Shown: piece after piece, positions 54,017 through 63,005 of the stretch
Numbering within the stretch: the stretch's first letter is position 1
How the letters are laid out: every line of letters starts with the position of its first letter
Notes under the pieces: generated by a model
The model's input: the letters and a program-made list of their open reading frames with translations, nothing else
Databases searched by the model: none
What the model was told of the DNA's origin: nothing
Position numbers and translations under genes: made by a program
Origin: Lysobacter enzymogenes
GTDB taxonomy: Bacteria; Pseudomonadota; Gammaproteobacteria; Xanthomonadales; Xanthomonadaceae
NCBI RefSeq assembly: GCF_023617245.1
Contig: NZ_CP067396.1
Span: 310,001 to 374,000 of the forward strand
DNA length: 64,000 nucleotides
Direction: 5' to 3'

Positions 54017-54363
54017 TGAGATCTTGTGGATTCCGGCTTGCGCCGGAACGGTGGTGAGGGAGTTCGTCGCTGGCCGCCGTCGAGGCCGCTGCCGTCTTGA
54101 TCCGTCTCGCGATGGCCATCGGGACTAAGGTCGCGCATCGCCGGCTTTCGGATGAAGAAGTAGGCCGTGCGCATGCCCGCACCACCGTTCACGAACCTCA
54201 CGCTCGCGCGCTCCTTCACATGGCGATGATGCGCAATTCGACGTTGCCATCACGCACGGCGCAGCAGACTGCGTCCATACCCGTTCAGGGACGGCGGTCC
54301 GCGAAACGATCAGGTACGCCGCGGCGCCGCATGCATCGCCTGCCATTCTCAGGAGAAGACGCA
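54017..54363. other. 347-base gap before the GlsB-type gene
   Basis: It holds the palindrome at 54028-54050 and otherwise no recognisable gene; the open frames here have Arg/Ala-rich composition without domain content. AGGAG at 54351-54355 is the ribosome binding site of the following gene. Confidence 0.5.
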
Positions 54364-54639
54364 ATGCTCGGCATCATCATTTGGTTGATCGTGGGCGGCA
54401 TCATCGGTTGGATCGCCAGCATGATCATGAGGACCGACGGCCAACAAGGCGTGTTCCTCAACATCATCGTCGGCATCGTCGGCGCCTTCCTCGGCGGTTG
54501 GCTCGGCGGGGTGCTCGGCATCGGCGCGGGCACCATCAACAGCGGTGCGTTCAACATCGCCGGTCTGGCGCTGTCGCTGGTCGGCGCGATCGTGCTGCTC
54601 GGCATCGTCAATCTGTTCCGGCGCGGCCGCGTGCGCTGA
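54364..54639 (+). CDS. GlsB/YeaQ/YmgE (transglycosylase-associated) membrane protein
   Basis: 91 residues from ATG 54364, AGGAG 8 bases upstream. Three membrane segments: LGIIIWLIVGGIIGWIASMIM, VFLNIIVGIVGAFLGGWLGGVLGI and FNIAGLALSLVGAIVLLGIVNLF, with the family motif GxIxGWIAS. These small proteins are often induced by stress; a role in transglycosylation is only historical naming. A terminator follows. Confidence 0.93.
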   Translation: MLGIIIWLIVGGIIGWIASMIMRTDGQQGVFLNIIVGIVGAFLGGWLGGVLGIGAGTINSGAFNIAGLALSLVGAIVLLGIVNLFRRGRVR

Positions 54640-54691
54640 GCCGGGCGTCGGCCGCGAGCGCGGCGCTTCGCGATCCGCGTTCATGAAACGA

Positions 54692-54723
54692 CGAAGGCCC
54701 GGCATCCGCCGGGCCTTCGTTTT
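54692..54723 (+). terminator. Intrinsic terminator after the GlsB-type gene
   Basis: CGAAGGCCCGGC, loop ATCC, GCCGGGCCTTCG, then TTTT. Confidence 0.9.
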
Positions 54724-54831
54724 GGGTGTCGCGGTATCGCCTAGTCGATAGGCCGCTGCGCGGCGCTACGTTTCAGGCGGGCCCGCTTCGAACAAGCTCG
54801 CGTCGAACAAGCCCGTTTCGAACAAGCCCGC

Positions 54832-55599
54832 TCAGGCCAGTTCGACCCACGCCGGCGCGTGGTCGCTCGGCCGGTCCCAGGTGCGCGGTTCGCGGTCGAT
54901 GCCGGCGGCGACGCAGCGCGCGCGCAGCGATTCGGACACCAAGGTCAGGTCGATGCGCAGGCCGAGGTTGCGGCGGAAGCCGGCCTGGCGGTAGTCCCAC
55001 CACGAGAATGCGTTTTCTTCTTGCGGGAACAGCCGGAACGCGTCGTGCAAGCCCAGCGACAGCAGCCGTTGCAGCGCGTCGCGCTCGGCGGTGGAGGTGA
55101 GGATGTGGCTGTCGTTCCACACCGCCGGGTCGTGGGTGTCGCGCGCTTCCGGGGCGATGTTGAAATCGCCGAGCACGATCAGGTCGGGATGGCGGCTGAG
55201 TTCGTCCTGCACCCAGGCATGCACCGCATCGAGCCAGCGCAGTTTGTAGGCGTACTTGTCGGTGCCCACGTCCTGGCCGTTGACCACGTACAGGTCGATG
55301 ATGCGCAGTCCGCCGACGGTGGCGGCGATGACGCGCTTTTGTTCGTCCTCGAAACCGGGGATGCCGATCTGCACGTCCTGCGCGGCTTCGCGCGAGAGGA
55401 TCGCCACGCCGTTGTAGGTCTTCTGCCCGGCGAACACGCTGCGGTAGCCGGCTTCGGCCAGCGCGGTGTCGGGGAAGCGGCTGTCCTCGAGCTTGGTTTC
55501 CTGCAGCGCGACGACGTCCGGGGCGAACGCGGCCAGCCACTGCTGCAGGTGCGGCAGGCGCACGTTGAGGGAATTGACGTTCCAGCTGACGATTTTCAT
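54832..55599 (-). CDS. xth: Exodeoxyribonuclease III
   Basis: 255 residues from ATG 55599. All EEP-family motifs are present: SWNVNSLNVRLPHL, LQETKLED (metal-binding Glu), YNGVAILSR, DLYVVNGQDVGTDKYAYKLRWLD, VLGDFNIAPEARD (Asp/Asn) and the final RPSDHAPAWVEL (catalytic His). It is an AP endonuclease and 3'-5' exonuclease for base excision repair. Longer upstream readings run into the next gene and are rejected. Confidence 0.97.
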   Translation of the reverse strand: MKIVSWNVNSLNVRLPHLQQWLAAFAPDVVALQETKLEDSRFPDTALAEAGYRSVFAGQKTYNGVAILSREAAQDVQIGIPGFEDEQKRVIAATVGGLRIIDLYVVNGQDVGTDKYAYKLRWLDAVHAWVQDELSRHPDLIVLGDFNIAPEARDTHDPAVWNDSHILTSTAERDALQRLLSLGLHDAFRLFPQEENAFSWWDYRQAGFRRNLGLRIDLTLVSESLRARCVAAGIDREPRTWDRPSDHAPAWVELA

Positions 55600-55675
55600 G
55601 GGCGAAGTGTAGCCGCGTTTGCCGCCGCGTCGTCGGCCGGCGGCCCGGTTTCGGGCGGTCGGGGCGCCGCGCCGG

Positions 55676-57016
55676 TCAGGGCGTGGGATCGGTGTCGCCG
55701 CTGTCCTCGCCGCCTTCGCCGCGACCCTCGCGCTGCGCGGCTTCGACGGCGGCGTTGAGGCGGTCCTGGTGCGCGTCGGTCGAGGAAGACGTCGCCACCG
55801 GCGGCCGGCCCTGCGGACACAGCGAAAGGCGGATGCGCTGCGCGGCGGCCTCGCGCGCCGGCGTGGGCGCGGGCGTGGCGTTGCGGATGTTTGCCTGGTA
55901 ACGCTCGCCGTCGACGAAGGTCTCGCACGGCGTCTTGCCGAAGGCGGCGCGGTCCGGGCGCGCGCCCGCGCGCAGGTAGCCGTCGACGAGGTCGGCCAAA
56001 GCTTCGGGGGCGTCGCTGTCGTCCAGCCGCTGCGGCAGCCGGGTGGCGAGCCGGTTGAGCGCATCGCCACGGGAGTCGGCGCGCAGCATCAGCGCGCCCA
56101 TCTCCAGGCCGGTCGCGGCGAGCGCGTCGAGCCCGGCCTGGCTGCGCACGCCGTCCAGCGCCAACGGCGCCTGTTCGGAAGAAAAATCGTAGCCGGCCGC
56201 GATCCAGGCGCGCAGGCCTTCGTCGTGCCAGGTATCGGCGACGATCCGAGCGAGGTCGGTGTCGTTTTCGAGAAAGCAATCGCCGGCGGATTGGGCTTCG
56301 CGCGGTTGCGCGAATTCCAGCGCGCGCGCGGTCGCGTCGGCGTCGGTGCCGCGCCACAGGCGCAGCCAGCGGGGCAGGACGGCGACCGTTTCCTGGCGTT
56401 CGCTCAGCCGCACCAGCAGCGCGCCGAGCACGGTTTGCCGCTGCTCGCGCGTGCGTCCCTGCATCAACGCTTCGGCGGCGTCGAACAAGCGCTCGCTGGA
56501 CACGCGGACAGCGCCGCCGTCGGGTTCGGGCAACACCCAGTCGTCGCTCTTGCCGGCGCCGCCGATCAGGCACAGCGCGTGGCCGGGGCCGTACGCGCTT
56601 TCCAGCGGCGTCATCGCCGCGCGCACGCCGGCGCGGTCGCCGCGCGCGCTGGCCTCGATCAGGGCCGCCATGCGATCGCGCTGGACCTGCAGGCTGTGTT
56701 TAAAGCGGGCGCTGTCCAACGCATCGATGCCGGCGAACACCAGCAGGGCCGGGAGGATGCCGAGCAGGCAACCGCCGAGCGCCGGGCCGATCGCGCGGCA
56801 GCGCGCGCCGTCGATCAGCGCCGCCACCGGGATCGCCGATGCCACGACGATGACGATGACGATCAGCAACAGGAACTCGCCCATGTCGGTCCGAGCCGAG
56901 GTGGCGGTGTAGTAGACCGTCAACGCCAGCGCGGCCAGCGGATAGGCCAGCAGCCAGCGGTAGAAGGCGCGGCGGCGCCGGCGCGCGGTCTGGTCGGGGC
57001 TGCCGTCCGGGGCCAT
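55676..57016 (-). CDS. Membrane protein of unknown function, paralogue A
   Basis: 446 residues. Membrane segments near the N-terminus (WLLAYPLAALALTVYYTA, FLLLIVIVIVVASAIPVAALI, GPALGGCLLGILPALLVFAGI), then a large soluble part from about residue 100 with Cys in HALCLIGG, SAGDCFLEN, TPCETFVDG and RIRLSLCPQG, and an acidic Glu/Gly-rich tail. The layout and the ending AAQRIRxxLCP match the next gene upstream. The soluble domain follows several membrane segments, so orientation is uncertain. The paired cysteines suggest disulfides and a periplasmic location. No known domain. Confidence 0.72.
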   Translation of the reverse strand: MAPDGSPDQTARRRRRAFYRWLLAYPLAALALTVYYTATSARTDMGEFLLLIVIVIVVASAIPVAALIDGARCRAIGPALGGCLLGILPALLVFAGIDALDSARFKHSLQVQRDRMAALIEASARGDRAGVRAAMTPLESAYGPGHALCLIGGAGKSDDWVLPEPDGGAVRVSSERLFDAAEALMQGRTREQRQTVLGALLVRLSERQETVAVLPRWLRLWRGTDADATARALEFAQPREAQSAGDCFLENDTDLARIVADTWHDEGLRAWIAAGYDFSSEQAPLALDGVRSQAGLDALAATGLEMGALMLRADSRGDALNRLATRLPQRLDDSDAPEALADLVDGYLRAGARPDRAAFGKTPCETFVDGERYQANIRNATPAPTPAREAAAQRIRLSLCPQGRPPVATSSSTDAHQDRLNAAVEAAQREGRGEGGEDSGDTDPTP

Positions 57017-57074
57017 GGTTCGAATCCTTGGAAAAAACCGTTCTACCGCACCGCCGCGGACGATGCCAGCGCGC

Positions 57075-58340
57075 TCACGCAGCGGCCGGCTTGCGCGGTT
57101 TCGGCGTGGGCGCGTTCGCCGCGCCCGGACACAGCACCGCGCGAATGCGCCGCGCCGCCGCCTGCCGCGCGGGCGGATCGTGCGGTTGCGCGCGCCGCTG
57201 TTCGTTGTTGTCGAACAACTCGCAGCTGGTGACCGGGCCGATCTCGCGCGGCCGCGCGCCGGCGGCGCGCAGCGCTTCGACCAGTTCGGCCTGCTGCGAA
57301 GGCTGCGGCGAGGCGTCCAGCGCGGCGCTCAGGGAGTCGGCCTGCGCCGACAGCGCGTCTTCGCCGGCGTCGCGGTCGCTGCGCAGCAGTTCGGCGAAGC
57401 GCGGATCGGCGGCGAGCAGGGCGCGCAGGGTGTCGGTACGGCGCACCGCGCGCAGCGCGACGATGGCCTGGCCGCGGCCGGGCTCGAAGCCCAGGCCCGC
57501 GTCCAGCCACGCGCGCACGCCGTCGTCGCCCCACTCGCGAAGTACGCGTTCGGCTGGGTCGCCGAGCGTGCAATCGCCGTACTCCTCGGCCGGCGCGGAC
57601 AGCGGCAGCGGTCGTGGCGCCGGCTGCGGCAGCGTGCGCCGCCACAGCGCGACCCATTCGCCCAGGCGCTGCGGTTCGCGGCGGTCGGCCAAGGCGCGCA
57701 GGACGACCCGCAGGCTCGCCTGTTTGTCCTGCGCCGACGCCGGCCCGCCGACCACCGCCGCGGCCGCGGCCAGCAGTTCGTCGCTGGGCAGGTTCGGGCC
57801 GTAGCCGTGTTCGTCGACCCACAGCCATTTGACCAGGCGATAGCTTTCCCGGCCCTGCAGCATGCACAGCGTGCGCGCCGGGCCAGGGTTATCGGGCAGG
57901 GCGTCGATGGCGGCGCGGATGCGCGCGGCGTCGCCGCCGCGGATCGTCGCCGACAGCGCCTGCACCTGTTGCTGGCGGCGTTCGAAATCGTGGCGGCGCG
58001 AGGACAGCACCGCGCCGAGGCCGAACCACAGCAGCAGCGGCGACAGCGCTGTGCCGGCGATCAGGGCGAGCAGGGCGTGGCCGGCGTGGCCGCGGCGGCC
58101 GGCCCACAGCAGCACCGCGAGCGCCACGACGGCGGCGACCGCGGCGCCGACGATGCCCTGCAGCACGGTGTCGTAGGCCAGGCCGGTGTCGGCCTCGGCG
58201 TTGCCGATCCGATAGGCGGCCCAAGCCAGCCACAGCGCGCAGGCCAGCGGCGGCAGCGCGAGCGCGGTCCAGGTCGGCGCGTTGGAGCGCGGCGGTTCGG
58301 TGCGCGCGGGCGCGGCGGCGGGGCCTGGCGTTCCTTGCAT
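57075..58340 (-). CDS. Membrane protein of unknown function, paralogue B
   Basis: 421 residues; 58 bases upstream of paralogue A on the same strand, so probably co-transcribed. Membrane segments: ALALPPLACALWLAWAAY, IVGAAVAAVVALAVLLWA, ALLALIAGTALSPLLLWFGLGAVL. The soluble part parallels paralogue A: GDAARIRAAIDALP...ARTLCML, EYGDCTLGDPAE, TSCELFDNNE and AARRIRAVLCPGA. The four cysteine positions correspond one to one, which supports duplication. Not recognised as any family. Confidence 0.72.
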   Translation of the reverse strand: MQGTPGPAAAPARTEPPRSNAPTWTALALPPLACALWLAWAAYRIGNAEADTGLAYDTVLQGIVGAAVAAVVALAVLLWAGRRGHAGHALLALIAGTALSPLLLWFGLGAVLSSRRHDFERRQQQVQALSATIRGGDAARIRAAIDALPDNPGPARTLCMLQGRESYRLVKWLWVDEHGYGPNLPSDELLAAAAAVVGGPASAQDKQASLRVVLRALADRREPQRLGEWVALWRRTLPQPAPRPLPLSAPAEEYGDCTLGDPAERVLREWGDDGVRAWLDAGLGFEPGRGQAIVALRAVRRTDTLRALLAADPRFAELLRSDRDAGEDALSAQADSLSAALDASPQPSQQAELVEALRAAGARPREIGPVTSCELFDNNEQRRAQPHDPPARQAAARRIRAVLCPGAANAPTPKPRKPAAA

Positions 58341-58407
58341 GGGCGATGCGGTCCATCGGCGCGGCGGTACGCCGCGTCCGCATCATCGCATCGCGCGCCG
58401 GCGCGGC

Positions 58408-59835
58408 CTACTTCGCCAGGAAGCGGATCATCGCGTCGATCTTGCCCTTGTACGGCGGCTTGAGCAGATCGCTGCCGGCCCACGGCCGTTGGTAGAACAC
58501 CGGCAACAGCTTGCTGAAGGCGTCGAAACCGTTGCGGCCGTGAATCGTGCCGATGCCGCTGGGGCCGATGCCGCCGAACGGCAGGTCGTGGGCGCCGAAG
58601 TGCAGCAGGGTGTCGTTGACGGTGACGCCGCCGGCCAGGGTCTGGGCGAGGATCTTGTCGACCTGGGCCGAGTCGCGGCTGAAGGGATACAGCGCCAGCG
58701 GCCGGTCGAGCCGGTTGATGCGGGCGATGGCCTCGTCGAGGCTGCGGTAGGACAGCACCGGCAGGATCGGGCCGAAGATCTCGTGCTGCATCACCTGCGC
58801 GTCGTCGCCGGGTTCGATCACCAGCGTCGGCGGGAACAGCCGCTGCGCAGCGTTGGCCTCGCGCGTGCTGCCGTCTTCGAACGGCTCGACCACCTGTATG
58901 CCGCGCGCGCGCGCGTCGTCGAGGTAGGACGCCAGCCGCGCGTACTGGCTGGCATTGATGATGCGGGTGTAGTCCTGCGGCGCGGTCATGTCGCCGTAGC
59001 GCGCCTTCAGTTGCGCCAGCAGCGCTTCGACCAGGGCGTCGCGGCGCGCGTGGTCGACCAGGACGTAGTCCACGCCGATGCAGGTCTGTCCGGCGTTGAA
59101 CCACTTGCCGGTGGCGATGCGCGCGGCGGCCTGTTCCAGCGGATAGTCCGGGCACACCAGCGCCGGCGCCTTGCCGCCGAGTTCCAGGGTCACCGGGGTC
59201 AGATTCGGCGCGGCCGCGGCCATGACCTTGCGCCCGACCGCGGTGGAGCCTGTGAACAGCAGGTGGTCGAACGGCAGCGCCGAGAACGCCGCGCCGAGCT
59301 CCGGCCCGCCCAGCGCGACCGCGACGCGGTCTTCGGGGAACACGTCGGCGAGCAGTTCGCGCAGGAACTGCGAGGTGCGCGGAGTGTGTTCGGACGGCTT
59401 GAGGTAGACGTGGTTGCCTGCCGCTATCGCCGACACCAGCGGCACCAGGGCCAGGTTCACCGGATAGTTCCACGGCGACAGGATGCCGACCACGCCGACC
59501 GGCTCGGGCCGGATCTGCGCGCGCGCCGGCCAGAACCGCCAGCCGACCGCGGCCCGGCGCGGGCGCATCCAGGCGCGCAGGTGCGACAACGCGTGCTCGA
59601 TCTCGGCCAGGGTGATCATCGCCTCCGAGAGCAGGTTCTCGTGGCTGGAGCGGTGGCCGAAGTCGGCGCGGATCGCCGCGTCCATCTGCGGAATGTGGGC
59701 GCGGAAGGCGTCGCGCAGGCGGATCAGGTCGGCGCGGCGCTGGGCGTAATCGGGCTTGCGCGCCTGCCAGGCGGTGCGCAGGCGTTCGCGGGTCGCGGCG
59801 AGGTCGGCGATGGGCGTGTCGGCGAGGATGTCCAT
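58408..59835 (-). CDS. Aldehyde dehydrogenase, coniferyl-aldehyde dehydrogenase type
   Basis: 475 residues. Catalytic residues: ILSPWNYPVNL (Asn), LFTGSTAVGRKVMAAAA, VTLELGGKAPALV (general base Glu), GKWFNAGQTCIGVDYVLV (nucleophile Cys), and EIFGPILPVLSY. The short length and the C-terminal hydrophilic end fit the CalB-like branch that oxidises aromatic or fatty aldehydes with NAD(P). It is not close to other catabolic genes. Start ATG 59835. Confidence 0.92.
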   Translation of the reverse strand: MDILADTPIADLAATRERLRTAWQARKPDYAQRRADLIRLRDAFRAHIPQMDAAIRADFGHRSSHENLLSEAMITLAEIEHALSHLRAWMRPRRAAVGWRFWPARAQIRPEPVGVVGILSPWNYPVNLALVPLVSAIAAGNHVYLKPSEHTPRTSQFLRELLADVFPEDRVAVALGGPELGAAFSALPFDHLLFTGSTAVGRKVMAAAAPNLTPVTLELGGKAPALVCPDYPLEQAAARIATGKWFNAGQTCIGVDYVLVDHARRDALVEALLAQLKARYGDMTAPQDYTRIINASQYARLASYLDDARARGIQVVEPFEDGSTREANAAQRLFPPTLVIEPGDDAQVMQHEIFGPILPVLSYRSLDEAIARINRLDRPLALYPFSRDSAQVDKILAQTLAGGVTVNDTLLHFGAHDLPFGGIGPSGIGTIHGRNGFDAFSKLLPVFYQRPWAGSDLLKPPYKGKIDAMIRFLAK

Positions 59836-59943
59836 ACGCCGCAGTCTAGTACGGCCCGGGGCGGGAAAACGCGAACGCGGTGGGGCGGCAGAGGACAGGC
59901 GCGGGGGGCGCGGCGGTCGAGTTGGGAGCGCGGCGAGGCGCAG

Positions 59944-60038
59944 GCTTTTGTGGGAGGGCCTTCAGGCCCGATGCTTTCCGGTCCGATCGCCGCGGTCTGA
60001 AACAAAAGCATCGGGCCTGAAGGCCCTCCCACAAAAGC
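59944..60038. repeat. REP hairpin pair (family A)
   Basis: The forward copy (GCTTTTGTGGGAGGG then CCTTCAGGCCCGATGC, 59944-59977) faces the reverse copy (60004-60038) with 26 intervening bases. The arms are complementary over about 33 bases. The gap 59836-60146 holds this and decayed tails, nothing else. Confidence 0.9.
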
Positions 60039-60146
60039 GGGGCCTCCCACAACGGCTGGGCCCTCCTGCAAGAACGAGGCCTGCCCGGATCGGGCGTTCC
60101 GCCGCCGCGTCCGCAGCGCGCCGCCGCCAGCGCCTACAATGCGCGG

Positions 60147-60689
60147 ATGAGCCTGCGACCCTATCTCGACACCTTCCCCACCCTCGGCGAGCGCGTCTAC
60201 GTCGACCCGGCCGCGACCGTGATCGGCGCGGTCGGCCTCGGCGACGACGTCTCGATCTGGCCCGGCTGCGTGGTCCGCGGCGACGTCAACTCGATCGCCA
60301 TCGGCGCGCGCACCAACGTCCAGGACGGCACCATCGTCCACGTCACCCACGAAGGCCCGTTCACCCGCCCCGGCGGCCTGCCGACGGTCATCGCCAACGA
60401 CGTGACCATCGGCCACGGCGCCATCGTCCACGCCTGCACCATCGATGAGTTCGCCCTGATCGGCATGGGCGCCAAGATCCTCGACGGCGCCCGCGTGTGC
60501 CGCTACGGCTTCGTCGGCGCCGGCGCGGTGATCGCGCCGGGCAAGGTGGTCGGCGAGGGCGAGCTGTGGCTGGGCAACCCGGCGCGGCTGGCGCGGCGGC
60601 TGAGCGAGCGCGAGATCGAGCAGTTGCAATACAGCGCGCAGCATTATGTGCGGTTGAAGGACCGCTACCTGGGCATGCCCGCGGCCTGA
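60147..60689 (+). CDS. Gamma-carbonic anhydrase-like protein (YrdA/CaiE type)
   Basis: 180 residues of left-handed beta-helix hexapeptide repeats (VIGAVGLGDDVSIWPGCVVRGDV, ITIGHGAIVH-like turns). The zinc ligands of gamma-carbonic anhydrases are recognisable as His in VHVTHEG, TIGHGAIVHAC. The end LWLGNPARLARRLSEREIEQLQYSAQHYVRLKDRYL is the usual C-terminal helix. Related proteins are carbonic anhydrases or inactive homologues. Confidence 0.93.
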   Translation: MSLRPYLDTFPTLGERVYVDPAATVIGAVGLGDDVSIWPGCVVRGDVNSIAIGARTNVQDGTIVHVTHEGPFTRPGGLPTVIANDVTIGHGAIVHACTIDEFALIGMGAKILDGARVCRYGFVGAGAVIAPGKVVGEGELWLGNPARLARRLSEREIEQLQYSAQHYVRLKDRYLGMPAA

Positions 60690-60785
60690 GCGCGCCGCGG
60701 TCGAGACGCGGCCGGCTAGCCAGGCCCGCCGGCCGCGTTTACAGTCGCGGCAGGGGAAAAGCAGGACTCAAGGAGTCATCGCTAC

Positions 60786-61292
60786 ATGGAAGATACGCAG
60801 AATCCGTACGCGGCGCCGACCGCGCCGCCGCCGCTGCCGGGCGAACTGGTCGACGATTCGGTCAAGGCCGACCGCGGCCTGCGCTTGGTCGCGCGGCTGA
60901 TCGACGGCGCCTTGATGATGGTGTGCTTCGTGCCGACGTTCCTGGCCATCGCGATCGATCCCGGCAACAAGGAGCCCTCGGGGCTGCAGATGGCGATGAT
61001 GGCGCTCAGCGTGCTCGCCGCGCTGGGGCTGTTCGTCTATCAGTGCGTGCTGCTGAACCAGCACTCGCAGACCCTGGGCAAGCGCTGGCTGAAGATCAAG
61101 ATCGTGCGCAACGACGGCTCGCCGTGCTCGTTCGGGCGGATCTTCGGCCTGCGCATGTTCGTGATCGCGCTGATCGAACAGGTACCGTGCCTGGGCGCGC
61201 TGTTCGCCCTGGTCAACGCGTTGTGGATCTTCGGCGCGGAAAGCCGCTGCCTGCACGATCTGATCTGCGATACCAAGGTCGTCAACGCCTGA
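60786..61292 (+). CDS. RDD-family membrane protein, first
   Basis: 168 residues from ATG 60786 with AAGGAG upstream. N-terminus Pro-rich (NPYAAPTAPPPLPGEL), then RLVARLIDGALMMVCFVPTFLAIA with the R and D of the RDD pattern, a second membrane segment (MMALSVLAALGLFVYQCVLL), the hydrophilic QTLGKRWLKIKIVRNDG and a third segment. Function of RDD proteins is mostly unknown. The stop shares bases with the next start (TGATG), a coupled operon. Confidence 0.88.
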   Translation: MEDTQNPYAAPTAPPPLPGELVDDSVKADRGLRLVARLIDGALMMVCFVPTFLAIAIDPGNKEPSGLQMAMMALSVLAALGLFVYQCVLLNQHSQTLGKRWLKIKIVRNDGSPCSFGRIFGLRMFVIALIEQVPCLGALFALVNALWIFGAESRCLHDLICDTKVVNA

Positions 61293-61975
61293 TGCTGGAC
61301 ACCTACCGCCAGGTGGTGACGCCGGAAGGCGTGGCCTTGCACCTGCGCGCCGCCGGCCCGGTGCCGCGCGCGCTGGCGTACCTGTTGGACCTGCTCGCGC
61401 GCGGCGCGATCTACGTCGCCCTGGTGCAGTTGCTGGCGATTCCGTTCGGCCAGGCCGGCGGAGCGCTGGTGATGCTGGCCAGCTTCGCCCTGACCTGGTT
61501 CTACCCGGTGCTGTTCGAAGTCCTGATGCAGGGCCGCACGCCCGGCAAATGGGCGCTGGGGCTGCGCGTGGTCGCCGCCGACGGCGCGCCGGTGGGCTGG
61601 ATGGCCGCGTTCGCGCGCAACCTGCTGCGGGTGGTGGACGCGCTGCCGCTGTTTTATGCGGTCGGGCTGGCGACCAGCCTGATCGATCCGTGGGGCCGGC
61701 GCCTGGGCGACATGGTCGCGCGCACCCTGGTCGTGCACGCGCCGCGCCAGGCGCTGCTGCACGAGGCGGTGGCGGCGCCGGCGGTGGCGCCGGACCAACT
61801 GCTGCTGGCGCACGAACAGGCCGCGGTGGTGGCCTTCGCCGAGCGCGGCCCGGGCCTGACCGCGGCGCGCCAGGCCGAACTGGCCGACCTCGCCGAGCCG
61901 CTGGTGCACGCGCGCGGCCAGGCCGCGGTGGCGCGCCTGTACGGCATCGCCAACTGGTTGCTGGGGCGGCGATGA
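61292..61975 (+). CDS. RDD-family membrane protein, second
   Basis: 227 residues from ATG 61292, one base overlapping the preceding stop. GPVPRALAYLLDLLARGAIYVALVQLL carries the R/D residues, GRTPGKWALGLRVVAADG the conserved GK turn, and WGRRLGDMVARTLVVHAP the closing D. A soluble Ala-rich tail of about 70 residues follows. Longer upstream readings lie inside other genes. Paralogue-like partner of the first RDD protein. Confidence 0.87.
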   Translation: MLDTYRQVVTPEGVALHLRAAGPVPRALAYLLDLLARGAIYVALVQLLAIPFGQAGGALVMLASFALTWFYPVLFEVLMQGRTPGKWALGLRVVAADGAPVGWMAAFARNLLRVVDALPLFYAVGLATSLIDPWGRRLGDMVARTLVVHAPRQALLHEAVAAPAVAPDQLLLAHEQAAVVAFAERGPGLTAARQAELADLAEPLVHARGQAAVARLYGIANWLLGRR

Positions 61976-61991
61976 CCCGGGGCGTACCGCG

Positions 61992-63005
61992 ATGAAGCAG
62001 GAACGATTCGTCGAACGCCACCAGGCCGAGTGGCGCGAATTCGAACTGTGGCTGGAGCGCCGCAGCGACAGCGCGCGGCGCGCGCGCTCGACCCGGCGCG
62101 AATGGTCCGGCATCCGCGACGACGAGATGCCCGCGCGCCACCGCCGCCTGTGCCAGCAACTGGCGCTGGCGCGCCGGCGCGGCTACAGCGCGGTGGTCAC
62201 CGACCGCCTGCAACAACTCATGCAGCGCGGCCACAGCGTGCTGTACCGGACCAAGCCGGCGCACCCGCGCCGCGCGGTCGAATTCCTGCTGGCCGGCTTC
62301 CCGCGCCTGGTCCGCGCCGAGTGGCGCTGCATGCTGGCCGCGGCGCTGCTGTTCCTGGTCCCGCTGGTGAGCATCTTCGTCGCCATCCAGGTCAAGCCGG
62401 ACCTGGCCTCGGGCCTGTTCCCGCCGCAGATGCTGGCGCAGTTCGAACAGATGTACGACCCGGCCTCCAAGCGCAGCCTGGGCCGCACCAACGAAGACGA
62501 TCTGCAGATGTTCGCCCACTACATCGGCAACAACGTCGGCATCGGCTTCCAGACCTTCGCCACCGGCCTGGTCGCCGGGGTGGGCACGGTGTTCGTGCTG
62601 ATCTTCAACGGCATCATGATCGGCGGCGTGGCCGGGCACCTGCAGGCGGTCGGCCACGGCGATCCGTTCTGGCGCTTCGTCGCCGGGCATTCGGCGCCGG
62701 AGCTGACCGCGATCGTGATCGCCGGCGGCGCCGGCCTGCGCATGGGCCTGAGCCTGATCGCGCCGGGCCAGCGCCGGCGCGTGGATTCGCTGATCCACGG
62801 CGGCCGCCGCGGCGCCAAGATCTGCATCGGCGTGTTCGCGATGCTGGTGTTCGCGGCCTTCGTCGAGGCGTTCTGGTCGTCGATCGCCAACATGCCGGCG
62901 TCGATCAAGTACGCGGTCGGCGCGCTGCTGTGGGCGTTGACCGCGCTGTGGCTGCTGCGCGGCGGCCGCAACGCGGCCCACCAGGACGACGAAGACGCCG
63001 CATGA
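61992..63005 (+). CDS. SpoIIM-family (stage II sporulation M-like) membrane protein
   Basis: 337 residues from ATG 61992. An Arg-rich cytosolic N-terminal domain of about 90 residues is followed by five or more membrane segments (MLAAALLFLVPLVSIFVAIQV, GFQTFATGLVAGVGTVFVLIFNGIMIGG, APELTAIVIAGGAGLRMG, ICIGVFAMLVFAAFVEAFW, YAVGALLWALTALWLL). HSAPELTAIVIAGGAGL is the family motif. In non-sporulating bacteria this gene sits with RDD, DUF4129, MoxR and DUF58 genes, as begins here. Its stop overlaps the next start. Confidence 0.9.
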   Translation: MKQERFVERHQAEWREFELWLERRSDSARRARSTRREWSGIRDDEMPARHRRLCQQLALARRRGYSAVVTDRLQQLMQRGHSVLYRTKPAHPRRAVEFLLAGFPRLVRAEWRCMLAAALLFLVPLVSIFVAIQVKPDLASGLFPPQMLAQFEQMYDPASKRSLGRTNEDDLQMFAHYIGNNVGIGFQTFATGLVAGVGTVFVLIFNGIMIGGVAGHLQAVGHGDPFWRFVAGHSAPELTAIVIAGGAGLRMGLSLIAPGQRRRVDSLIHGGRRGAKICIGVFAMLVFAAFVEAFWSSIANMPASIKYAVGALLWALTALWLLRGGRNAAHQDDEDAA

